Source: Lineus longissimus (lineage: Eukaryota > Nemertea > Pilidiophora > Heteronemertea > Lineidae). Taken from it: DNA of 64,000 nucleotides. Under the pieces are notes generated by a model. It did no database searches. It was not told where the DNA came from and was given only the letters and a program-made list of their open reading frames with translations. The DNA is taken from positions 436,501 to 500,500 of the forward strand of contig NC_088309.1 in the NCBI RefSeq assembly GCF_910592395.1, in the 5' to 3' direction. Positions 11,564-22,674 of this stretch are shown here, in pieces; the first letter of the stretch is position 1, and each line of letters starts with the position of its first letter. The translations under genes and the position numbers were made by a program.

Positions 11564-12906
11564 GGAATACGCTCTCTTTCGTTACTGGAAGAATCAATGA
11601 AACTGGTGCTTTTGTGGAATTGTGGACTCTGACTTTGTTGTGTGGCACAACTCTTGGTTGTCAGGACAATCACCTGAGGATTCGATATCTCTTTGAGTGA
11701 TGCTCACTCAAACACTTGGTTCTTGGTATTGTCTGTGATCTGGTCAGTGAGGTCGTTCTGGGGCCGTTGGATTATTGTACAACAGGACTAAATGGAATCA
11801 TTGTTAATGAAGAGGTTTTCTCAACAGTGGATGATAGTTTACGGTATATCAAGCATTGAAAAATGAAACTTTTTATACTAAAATGTATTTATTAACCATG
11901 ATGCTACATACATATCATTGTAACTTTAACATCTTCATAGTCAGACCCTTATGAAGTTAGCTAATGTGTGTGGTGTGAAGGTTGTTGTACAGATACTCAG
12001 CCAGTAGTTAAATGACTTCAGTTTCTTGCTTTGCACTACACCATTAGGGTCTGTACAGCAGGCTGGTACCAAGCCCTGACTAGAGACCATGGCTGACCTT
12101 CATTTGAGGACCTTGTTGAGTTTTAACCCTTTGAAAATCTCCTTCTCTTCAAAAGTACATGAGAAGAGTTGCAGGCCTAGCCATGGCATGAAAGTCGTTA
12201 AAGTTTTTTGTTTGATCGTTATTTTTTTCCTATAAAAATTACAGTTATTATGACAAATGACTACATACATGTAAACCACTTGGTTATGTATACATTGGAA
12301 ATAATAACAAGCCATTTTACAGTGATCTTCATTGTCATGACAATAATGGAAGTGGTCACCATGAATACATAAAGCTTCATTACGAATGTAAAAAGGTGGG
12401 CTTATTCTACATTTAGTTACTGTCCATGTCAATGAACATGGTATGAGTAATGATGTGGTTGGCCTACTATCATGATTGGCTGATCTCATACCTGGAGGAA
12501 CTGGTCTAATCATTGAAATGAATTCACATGTTTACACACTGTTGTAGTAACGGTGCTGAAAGTGCACACGTTATGTTGGCTTAAGATGTATTTTCATAAA
12601 ATAAAGTGAAATTTGAAAAATAGATGTGTCTCTTTAGCTTGTACCAATTTGATTTTCATGTGTGCATCTATCTGGAAAACCTTCATTTGAATTTCTTAGA
12701 GACTGGTAACTAACGACACTTGATTATATATGGCAGTTGAGTGAGTAAAACATTACAAAAAAGAGAGGGAAACCCCTCTTTCATGGAGAGCATTGGTAGT
12801 GTGAGCCCAACCTACACATGTGGTTCCGTTGGATCAGGAGTCTCCTCCAGCAGGATCGTTTTCTCCCCATATGTTATCTCTTCCCATTCCTTCCTGTAGA
12901 CGCCCT
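11564..12906. other. TERT 3' region and convergent intergenic space
   Basis: The 3' UTR of TERT should run through here towards the polyadenylation signal at 12600. The oppositely transcribed membrane-protein gene ends at 12907. A TTTATT (AATAAA on the reverse strand) at 11888-11893 could serve that gene, in which case the two transcripts would overlap. No other gene is seen. Confidence 0.5.
12600..12605 (+). terminator. Candidate polyadenylation signal AATAAA for TERT
   Basis: Canonical hexamer about 1 kb after the TERT stop codon and before the convergent gene. No cleavage-site evidence is available. Confidence 0.4.
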
Positions 12907-15900
12907 TCATCTCAACCGGAGCGCAGCGAGCTCTGGCTCTTCCACAACTGGGATTTGACCGTTGTGATATGGGTACGGTGCTCCTTGTGCTGGGTTGGGT
13001 GGGTAGACTGGATAACCGGGTGGGTAGCCATGAGCAACTGCTATAACTTTGTTCTCTTTCCCATCTGATTCCAACGGAGAGGGACTTGAAGAGGGGAAAA
13101 ACAAAAAGCAACATAAGGCACCAAGCAAAAAGGTTTTGAGGGAAACGTACTGTCAATAGCATAGCTGTTCATGTTCAGGAAGAATAGTTGGACCAATAGG
13201 AGAGAATCGCACTGTGGTCACCATTGAGCACATGCTGAGAATTACTGTTTCATTTTGGCAGATAAAATATCTTTTGAAGGGAAAAACCGAAGGAAAGTTC
13301 TTAATCCGCAAAATAACGAAAAGCGATTAAAAAAGATAAAATGAATTTTTGTGGAGGTTGCATGAAACAAAATTAGATACCATGCAAAGTAAAAGTAAAT
13401 GGCTCAACAGAAAACGAAACTCAGATTTTGGGCAAGAAATTGAGCTCTCGGTTGGCGTTTGATCGGTCTGAAAGAGAAACAAAACTACAAGGAAAAATTA
13501 TTGATATCCGTATTCCATCCTTAATATGTCTTGGTCACAGTGACTAATCTTGGTCACAGTGACTAATCTTGGTCACAGTGACTATGGTCAAGTGACTAAT
13601 CTTGGTCACAGTGACTAATCTTGGTCAAGTGACTAATCTTGGTCACAGTGACTAATCTTGGTCACAGTGACTAATCTTGGTCAAGTGACTAATCTTGGTC
13701 ACGGTGACTAATCTTGGTCAAGTGACTAATCTTGGTCACAGTGACTAATCTTGGTCACAGTGACTAATCTTGGTCACAGTGACTAATCTTGGTCACAGTG
13801 ACTAATCTTGGTCACAGTGACTAATCTTGGTCACAGTGACTATGGTCAAGTGACCAATCTTGGTCACAGTGACTAATCCTGGTCACAGTGACTATAATAA
13901 TCTTGGTCAGTGACTAATCTTGGTCACAGTGACTATGGTCAAGTGACTAATCTTGGTCACAGTGACTAATCCTGGTCACAGTGACTAATCTTGGCCACCT
14001 TGTTTTGTAGGTGACATAAAGACCCATTCTTCTGATTGCATGGTTAACTACTTGAACCATGAGATTTGCCTGCTTCAGGAAATCTAATCCAGGGGGATCT
14101 TGTGTGATTCAATTTCTGTTTCTGTTGGCTTGATGTACAAAAGTGAAACACATATGGAAGAACATACATGTATATAAAGTGGTGTTGTTAAACTGAGCTG
14201 GGTGGAAGTGGTTAAAATAGCTTGGGACACCAATACAGCAACTGTATACAACAAAGTTTGGGAGGGTGAGGCACCTTGGTTGGTAGATGTGACTAAAAAC
14301 CAAACCAACAGGTATAAGATCCTATGATTGTTGTGGGCATCATTGGGCCTTGGTTTCTCCTCTGACATGATGATGATTTTGCACGGATGGATTTGTAACA
14401 ATAAACAATCTTCTGGTTGGTATGAATTGAGATCATCCATAACATCAATCAGGAACTTGCGGTAAATCATACATTTGTCTGAAGGTAATAATTCACCATC
14501 TCCAACCACCTTGGAATTCAAAGTAAAGTTCAATATAAAACCACCAGACAACATATTTTCTATTCTATATAATCTAATGAATGAATGAGAATATTAAGTT
14601 ACATTCATAATTACCGCCTGAATCATTTAGTACAATGATTCCTCTTCACTCATCCTGACCTTTGTCTTCAGAGAAAAGACAAAACACGTCACATGAATGA
14701 AAGGTTCTCTCAGTAGTCAATTTTGGACCCTTAAGTGATTTCTCATAGACAAAGAGTGTCTATCCACAAGTACATATTTTTCGTAATTTGTTGAACAGCA
14801 GATTGTTAATGGTCTTTCAGGATAAGCAGCACCGAAGAGTGTATTCAGAGATATAATTGTTTTTGACACACGATGACGACCAGAAATCCCTACAACAAAA
14901 CCACGGCCTCTTGAGGGTTGCTTCAATAATAGTTACCTTTCCTGTCTCCGCCTGGCCATGAAGATTATGAAGATGGTCAGTGTCGCAATGAAAATACCAA
15001 CTGCTGCTGTGATGAGCGCCATCTGCCAGCGGGGGAACTGCGGCTTACAGTATCTGTTATTGGTTGGGCAGTCACAACTAAAACAAAGATAAAGTGCTGT
15101 CTATCAATGTAATGATTCAATCAGAGGCTCAGTATGTGCAAGCATCACATTTGGGTTGCTGTCAGTGCGTGGCTCTCATCTCTCTCTCTCAGCTAACTTA
15201 CTTAACCTTTCTCTCCTGTTGAAATCCTGCCAATGTGGCATTAGTAGACTCATCTGTAAGACAGACACTCGTGTGGTGTCATTGTAAATGATGAAATAAT
15301 TGAAACTACCATGTAACTCTTTCTGGGGGAACCTTTCCAGGTTGGAAAGAACTAGCAAGTTCCTCACCTGTAACCATCAAAATGGTCCACACAGACATAA
15401 GGTGACACACATGGTGTGGAATAGCACTCATTGAAATCATACTGGCAATGTATGCCAGTCCACCCTCGGGTACAGGCACACCCATAGCTGAACTGGTCAA
15501 ACCCTGTCGTACGCTGGGTGTGATTGCATGTTGGATCACCGTTATTGTGACCTGAAATAGCAAGGCCTTGTCAGATCATCTTGCATTGATGGATAATTAT
15601 CTGTCTCATTTGCTTGGAAGATAAACCTTTAGCCTCGGTGATGATGGTGGGGTCATATCACATCGCCTTTGGGATAATGGTTGGTGACTTTTCCTCAGAG
15701 GCCATTGACGCATTTGTGTTGGAGGAGAGCCTGCTGTTAGAACACATTGCATTTGAGACATTTTTTCGGACAGCTGACACGGAGGTGTTTGGATCAGGAA
15801 GAGCAAAGAAGTCTTCATGTTCATGATGTTAAGATGTTATCATTTCGTACTAGATTTCATCTGTAGACAAGATGACAACAGTTTTTCTTGTCTGTCACAT

Positions 15901-18900
15901 CTTGTTTGTGATCAACTTACCAAAGCATGTTGCTCCATTTTGGCACGGATTGTTGAGTACTTGAACTATCACAGTCAGCATATTGTTAGGGGTCTGAGAA
16001 GGCTGGCCCCAATTGTCATAAATAATCACTTGGAATGAGTCGTTTCCATAGTAAGCTAGACTTGGTTTGTATGTCAGCACCGTGGTGACCCACGACATTG
16101 CATCTGGAGGATGCGGTAGTTTTAAATTGCATGGAATTGTCGGCGGTAAAGATGTATTACTGTCGTTTCTTATTGTCTGATTTTGAGCAGGTAAATGACA
16201 GTCACTTGGATAGTTTAACACATCTGTGTTCTGTGTTGATAAAGTCACTGATCCATGCATTGGTTGTGTTGTGACGACAGCAGTATGGTTGTCAGGTGGG
16301 TCGACGTCGTAAGCTCCAAGGAGCATGTTCAAGTCTTCATAAGCAACGTTGTCTCCACTGTTTTCCTCCATCGTTATCTGAAATAATAGAGACAAATATG
16401 AGTAGTGGGATCATTTCTGGTGACTGCTCAATCTAGGTTCCTAACACTCTCTCAGATGAAACAAAAAGGGAGGATAAATGAATAGGACATATTCAGGTAG
16501 GATGTGCCAAGCAGCCGCAAGAAATTGTCAAGCAGCTGCATGTCTGACATGAAAACAATGTCCCTGCTGCCTGCTGCTGCTGCTGTGTGACATGTCTGAC
16601 ATGAAAACAATGTCCCAGCTGCCTGGTGCTGCTGCTGTGTGACATGTCTGACATGAAAACAATGTCCCAGCTGCCTGCTGCTGCTGCTGTGTGACATGTC
16701 TGACATGAAAACAATGTCCCAGCTGCCTGCTGCTGCTGCTGTGTGACATGTCTGACATGAAAACAATGTCCCAGCTGCCTGCAGCTGCTGCTGTGTGACA
16801 TGTCTGACATGAAAACAATGTCCCAGCTGCCTGCAGCTTCTGCTGTGTGACATGTCTGACATGAAAACAATGTCCAAGCTGCCTGCTGCTGCTGCTGTGT
16901 GACATGTCTGACATGAAAACAATGTCCCAGCTGCCTGCTGCTGCTCTGTGATATGACGATAGTTGGCTTCACTTACTGTGACTGGTGTCCTTATATCCGT
17001 GATCATGTCATTCCCATTGTAAGACAGAAACATCACTGGCGGATCAGGCACTGGTCGCACTTCTATGGCAAAGGTACTGTTGGTACTCAGGGCTGGGAGG
17101 GAGTCTGTTCTCTGCTCTGTTACTGTGAAGTAGAGGTAGTCAATACCATAGGCATCCTAGAAATGGAGATTTCAAACGTCATAACATCTTGAAACACATT
17201 GCTTTGGAAGCTTTAAAAGAGCCATTTTAACTAGAAGTCAAACATTACCATTGCAGAAGTCCCCCTTCTTTCTCCACTCAAACCCTCAAGACTAGACCTA
17301 GGAAGATGTTGAGAAAGGTAACACCAAACCATGATTGTTACTGATAAGGTTTTCCTTTCAGTATTGTAAAAAAAAACGGGCCACGCCTATGCCTAAATAC
17401 GTGTACATACCTGATATGGCCAGTAGTGCAGCATGCCTGTCGTCCTGTCTAGAGTCCAGTTACCATACTGAGCCTCAGGAGCCCCAGAAGTCTTGAAGTA
17501 GACCAGTGTGTCGCCATCAATATCGGCACCTCTGATTACATAACTGAAGGGAACTGTGGAAGATACAGGAGGGAACCGCATCAGTCTTTCAACGCAAGTC
17601 TGTGCTCTATTTGCTTGACCACCCCCCCCCCCCCCCGACTCGTGCTTGTTTTGGAATCCTCGGTTTACTAGAGGGTTAATTGCAAAGCGCATAGTCTTTA
17701 TGCAGAAGTCTCAGTCACAAAATATATGTACATCTTGTCATCAGTTATAACAACTCTAGTTCTCCCGTGACAACAAATGAATCGCCATCATCACTACAAG
17801 TGCCTCCAACTGAAATGAAATCGTGTCCTTACCGCGAGCGTGGTCTTCGGTTATCGAGTGACCTATCAATGCCGTACTCAATAGGTTTGGAGCTGTGTTT
17901 CTCTTTACCCGATGAAGTATCTGCGGCGACTGGAAAATTAAGGTTTAAAAGACTGCTATGTTCTGTTTGTTATGCTTATGCTCCGGACGCGATTGACCAG
18001 CTTCGCCCCTCAACCTAAGAGACAGTTTGAAGAGGACGACGAAAGGGACTGCCTCAGGGGCCTAATTTTTAAAAGATCTGATCGAAATATCTCCCGCTCA
18101 CAACCTATGGCTATACTGGTTCCCGGTGCAGTGTTAGTGAGTCGATGCTTGGTCATTTTTCATATAAAGCCCCCCCCCCCCTCCCCTTGTCTGGGAAATG
18201 GTAGAAAATGGAAAGACTCATTTTCTGTGTCACACTACGATATTGGGTACCGCCAAAAGCATTTTGTCAGATCACATTCAGAAAACGAATATCTTCCTTG
18301 AGCGCTGAGAGTGCTCCGACGACTGGTCGATGTCGTCATTATATTCATGTTATTGGAATTTGACAATTTCTTTGAAAGTGGATAGTCCATTAAGGAAAGC
18401 GAATGAAATTCGATGAACTTCAACACTGGGTGCTGGGTTATTTTGGATTTTAATGGAAAGTTAATGTCATATGTCACATACCGGCGGTGCAACTGAAAGC
18501 AATGGCTTGTCTTGGCAATGACTAACAGCATCTCTTTAATAATTGCTCTCATGGCCCCTGCGCCGGCCCAGCCCATCAGAATATCTGTCTGTTTGTTTCA
18601 CCCAGTCGATTCCTCGATAGAATGGCCGACACAATGTAAATGTTATCAACGCTACATCGGGAAGAAATGCTACAAAACGTGACCATATCATTGCTTTAAT
18701 CACCAGCGCAAATATGATGTGCGGAAAGCAATTACTTGCTACATGCCGATGTGTCTCTGTCGTCTGCTCGTTGGCTGTTCTTCACATGGTTTTCACCTTA
18801 GAACAAAAAGAGCTTATTCCTTGACCGACTGAAATTCTTGAATAACTCAATACCACTTCAGACGAAAGAAAGGTAGAATGGTTTTGTGGGTTATTGGACA

Positions 18901-20548
18901 TGTTTAGTTGATTAGCCCTCGTAGTGAACCAGAGGAGAGTTTGTACCAGCAGTTGTTCACGTCAGGCAAGCATTCGTAGAAACATCATTTTGACTGTACT
19001 TCATATTTTGCCGAGACCTTCAAAGTACTGCTACATGTAGATATCAGTATTGATTCGCTGCTCTCTCTAGCTCAGCTTGCCGTTGAACCCGCCTGCAGTC
19101 ACGTTTGGCTATCTCGAAAGTTCTGCTACATTGATTCCCAGCTCAAGTTTGTCCCGCTATGCTTGAATCTGCCTTCAGATTGATTTGGGAACTTATTGCT
19201 TCAATGAAATAGCTACAAGATTAAGTTCGGAGCAATTGTGAATAAACACAGAAATGTCTTAATGATGACATTCAGGACCCATCAAATACTGTAAGTATGT
19301 GATGCGTCTGTGTTTAATAGGTTTTATCGAACCCGGATCAGCCCTTCGGGGTAATGGATCACTGTGCTCTGATATAAGAACTGCATTCTTCAAGCGATGT
19401 GGTCGTAACTCTGAATAAGTGGATCTTGTGTCTGTTCGAGACCATAATATGACCCGAAGATGTGTTCCGCCGGGGCATTTAAGGTTTTGGGCGACAGAAG
19501 CGTATGCGCCTACTTCATATTATGGTGGCTGACGTCAAAGCTTCAGAAGAACGTGACAAGTCGTAAAATATAATGTGATTGCGTCCCGAATTCCGAATGG
19601 TGTGCCAACCTTTAGACCTTACACCTTTTGATCATGGCCTGTACAGACCGGTGTGACAGCGGATATAGTCCTCTGGAGTCATAGTCCGGTAGCATTGTAT
19701 TTGACCAATTAAGCAGCATGATCTATTGTACCGCTAACCCTAACCAAAACATTTAGCAATGCGGGCTATTGTTACACGGACTATCAGCCCTAGGACTACT
19801 ATCCCTTGCACACCGGCAATCTGCTCCATTCGTCTTGTTCATCGTAGAACCAATTACCGAACAAGGGATCAGTTTAACGTCAAGTTTAAATCCCAATAAG
19901 TGAAAATGGTGATCACCATTAATCGTTTGAACCATTTCTATTGGACTAAGTCACGGGGAGAGAAGATGTTGGGACAAAAAGAGATTCATCTTCTGCTCGT
20001 AACTGGGCTCAATTACTCCTGACTGATTCCGATGCACTTTGCCAGAGAATCAGGAGGTGACATTGATCCTCTGATCGATGAGGAAAGAATGTAAGGAACG
20101 GGTGGACGGGTTATCTGCGAGGAGCATATGGTCCTTGGGGCACGACAGTAATTGCAGCAGCTGAAAAAGGTTGGTTGCTCTCGAGATGAAACTGATTTGC
20201 TTACATCCTCCCACAGCAAATCATTTTATCATTCCTGATACACTCAGTCGAAGCTGTAAGTGTATTTCAAAATGGATTTAAGCATGACGATTGGATAATG
20301 GTTGGTTCATCACAAGAAGTCAATACTTTTCTAATAACAAAGCGTTTCATGGTCTACAGCGCGCGGAACAATACATTCCAATACAGGTTGCTAAATCAAA
20401 CACTAAAACAATCCAAACATAAAAGAACATTCACCTTATTGTCTCCACGATCCTCGTCCCCCGCTATAGCCAGTCCACATCCTATAATCACCAGTATCCT
20501 GTAGAGAGAAGCTGGTCCGAGGTTTCTAGCCAATTGCAACGATTCCAT
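12907..20548 (-). CDS. Single-pass membrane protein with cadherin-like repeats and EGF-like domains, 497 aa
   Basis: I do not recognise a named family. Exons in transcript order: 20548-20435, 17929-17833, 17553-17411, 17156-16977, 16377-15921, 15551-15368, 15077-14937, 13084-12907; the frame is open throughout. Residues 1-29 are a signal peptide (hydrophobic LVIIGCGLAIA, cleavage before GDED). RVKR at 45-48 is a furin-type site. Residues about 49-165 and 168-320 are two cadherin-like beta-sandwich repeats of the tandem-95/VCBS type: NTAP start, ITED, GADIDGDTL and GNWTLDRTTGMLHYWP in the first; TMEENSGD, YDVDPPDNH and YYGNDSF in the second. Residues 321-403 hold EGF-like modules (NPCQNGATC, CACTRGWTGIHC, DFNECYSTPC). 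Residues 411-432 are a transmembrane helix, followed by RRR. The 65-residue cytoplasmic tail is rich in YPPGYPVYPPNP. An adhesion or receptor role is inferred from architecture only. Intron 1 is 2.5 kb; introns 4 and 7 carry minisatellites. Confidence 0.8.
13525..13997. repeat. 19-bp minisatellite ttggtcacagtgactaatc (last intron of the membrane-protein gene)
   Basis: About 25 tandem units are present, mostly 19 bp. Roughly 18 contain ggtcacagtgac or ggtcacggtgac, and the rest are shortened to ggtcaagtgac or ggtcagtgac. Each full unit has two inverted half-sites (GGTCA and TGACT) separated by 3 bp. The array lies between exons 7 and 8 of the reverse-strand gene and 2 kb from the 3' end of TERT. 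Confidence 0.95.
16527..16952. repeat. 52-bp minisatellite with CTG runs (intron 4 of the membrane-protein gene)
   Basis: About eight units of 52 bp contain catgtctgacatg, aaaacaatgtcc and a run of ctg triplets. It lies wholly between exon 4 (ends 16977) and exon 5 (starts 16377) of the reverse-strand gene. Because 52 is not a multiple of three and the unit lacks stops, three reverse frames stay open across it and encode Gln/Ser-rich repeats. I treat these as artefacts. Confidence 0.95.
17621..17637. repeat. Poly-C tract
   Basis: A homopolymer of about 15 C lies in intron 2 of the membrane-protein gene. A similar tract lies at about 18170-18182 in intron 1. Length may be unreliable in sequencing. 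Confidence 0.8.
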
Positions 20549-20846
20549 GTCAAATATTAGGGAACAAGACAGAACGAACGCTGATTTAACTGCCGTCTGT
20601 TAATCGTTGTGGTTGGTTCGATATGAAATCCAGTGTAACAAAGAGATGTCCCGTGTATAGAATCATCATGGTCTTCAACGATTGTCGGAATGCTCCTAGA
20701 TCAATTGTTTAAGATTTAATTAATCAACTGGTTGATCGAGGCATCCTTTCAATCTGCTCAAAGCCAATCACTAGTCCATGTCTTCTTCACCAAAAGCTCT
20801 GCCACTGGTCGAGTACGTTTCTGGATATCAACTTGCCCCAAGGTAT
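20549..20846. promoter_or_regulatory. Presumed promoter region of the reverse-strand membrane-protein gene
   Basis: This is the space upstream of the start codon at 20548. I see no clear TATA box or other element. It ends at the target duplication of a transposable element, which may limit the promoter. Confidence 0.3.
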
Positions 20847-22670
20847 TGTTGTATTTGCACAGGTTACAATCGTAATAAGTCCTGAATTTGCCTTCTAACG
20901 TCCGGATCCTTTATTCTAACACTGCTTCACAAAATTATACACACCAAAGTCATAATTGATAAAATAGTTCGTCGGGATGACGATTCGTGCACGTGATTAT
21001 AAAATACTCGTCACCTCAATTTGAACCACATGTTGTCAGCATTGTCCAGTTTGTGTTAAGTGCCAAGGATATAAGATGTACAGGGTGTCCCAACCCGTTA
21101 AAAATGTTCAAAGATAAGACCATTCATGATAAGTCACATATTTTGGCGAAAAGCCAAGAGAAAAGTGATTAGACGACAATTTATTGAGAATATGGTTTGT
21201 TTTTAAAACATCTCAAGTGGTTTCTTGTTGTCGTTGTTATGGTAATAATGTCATTTGGTGTTTACAACAAGACGTTGCTATATTGCTTATCAAAACAAAT
21301 CTTTACGAGAATAATTATTTCACCCTCATTGCTATTTTTATAAAAGCTAGTGAGTTGTTAGTTGGATAATTGTAGAAACATCTATTAGCTATAGATGTGA
21401 TATTTTTTTCTACTTGTCTTCAATGAAGCTTTGTGCAACAGTAATCTGTCTATTGAACAGTTTTCCAGTTTGAGTATTTTATTATCAATACTCTATTTTA
21501 TTGGATGTTTGTACGGCTACATGTTAGCAAAGCCAACTCTCATCAGTCTTGGGACTGATTTATTTTCGTGATGGGTTTCTGTCTCCAAGCAGTGCTTGTG
21601 GCAATTGCTGTTTCGAGACAGCTCACACAATAGTGTATGATTTAAGCAATTTGGATACTTTTGTGACAACAACATTTTTTTTCGTTGAGGTTTTGTAAAT
21701 ACGCGTGTCATCCAGAAGTTCTTCGAGTTAAACTTTATTTTCCACAGTTTTCAGATGCCTCGTCGACCGGTCCAGTCAGTTTCGCAATATTCCCAGCAGA
21801 GGTTTTGACACTTCATTGTATCATTGCATATTTTAACATGCTGTTTAGCATGAGATTAATGATTCAATGTATAATTATATTGTAACCTTATGCTCATACT
21901 TTGTCATGAATGAAGTGGTCATTCATTAGTAAGTGGAACAAAATACATATATTGTAACTAAGTTCGGCCGCTGGCTGAACACTGTTGGGAACCCCGAACC
22001 ATATGATGTAATTTAAGTTCATTCGCTGCATGAACACCTCGTTTAAAGCCTTATTATCATTGATTGTACCCCATTCAACAATACTATGTGTTAAGCCAAA
22101 GTCATATTCCTCTAACTGTTTTTAAAAAAAAAAAAAAAAAATATTTTAACTTCGTAAAATATTTTACCAGTTCCGCGGGATGTTGTATAGTAATTGTAAA
22201 ACCTTTCTTATGAGTAGCACTGTAATGTGTAATTCTTGGAATTAAGTGTGCGAGATTATTGGAATTGGGTATCAGATAAGATACCTGTGAAAATTCCCAC
22301 GGTCTACTTTTAATCCTCCATTCTCCCCAGCGTGATCAATTACGTCAGCATTGATGCGGCTCCTCATTGGATGGAGACGCATCAACGTTGCCCCCTGATT
22401 GGTGCAGACAAAGCTGCGCGTGAATACAAAACAGCTGTCCGCACGCTCTCGAGAGAGAGAGAGAGAGAGAGAGAGAAGAGAGCGATAGAGAGTTATTCCA
22501 GTCTCCCGAGTATTTTATAATCACGTGCACGAATCGTCATCCCGACGAACTATTTTATCAATTATGACTTTGGTGTGTATAATTTTGTGAAGCAGTGTTA
22601 GAATAAAGGATCCGGACGTTAGAAGGCAAATTCAGGACTTATTACGTTTGTAACCTGTGCAAATACAACA
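20847..22670. mobile_element. 1.8-kb non-autonomous DNA element with 164-bp terminal inverted repeats
   Basis: 20847-21010 and 22507-22670 are near-identical inverted copies, with outer ends tgttgtatttgcacaggt. The element is flanked by a direct 4-bp repeat, GTAT (20843-20846 and 22671-22674), consistent with a target-site duplication. Neither strand encodes a recognisable transposase. The interior holds a poly-A run (about 22123-22140) and a GA microsatellite (about 22449-22475). The superfamily is unassigned: a 4-bp duplication does not fit hAT (8) or mariner (TA), and other cut-and-paste families are possible. Confidence 0.8.
22449..22478. repeat. GA microsatellite
   Basis: A run of alternating g and a bases inside the 1.8-kb element, next to its right inverted repeat. 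Confidence 0.85.
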
Positions 22671-22674
22671 GTAT

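Noticed and set aside
12812-13162. Reverse open frame of 116 codons at the end of the membrane-protein gene
   Set aside because: It is out of frame with exon 7. The frame set by the transmembrane exon gives the YPPGYPVYPPNP tail and stops at 12907.
16452-17060. Three overlapping reverse frames encoding a Gln/Ser-rich repeat protein
   Set aside because: Produced by the 52-bp intronic minisatellite; splice sites of the host gene exclude the region.
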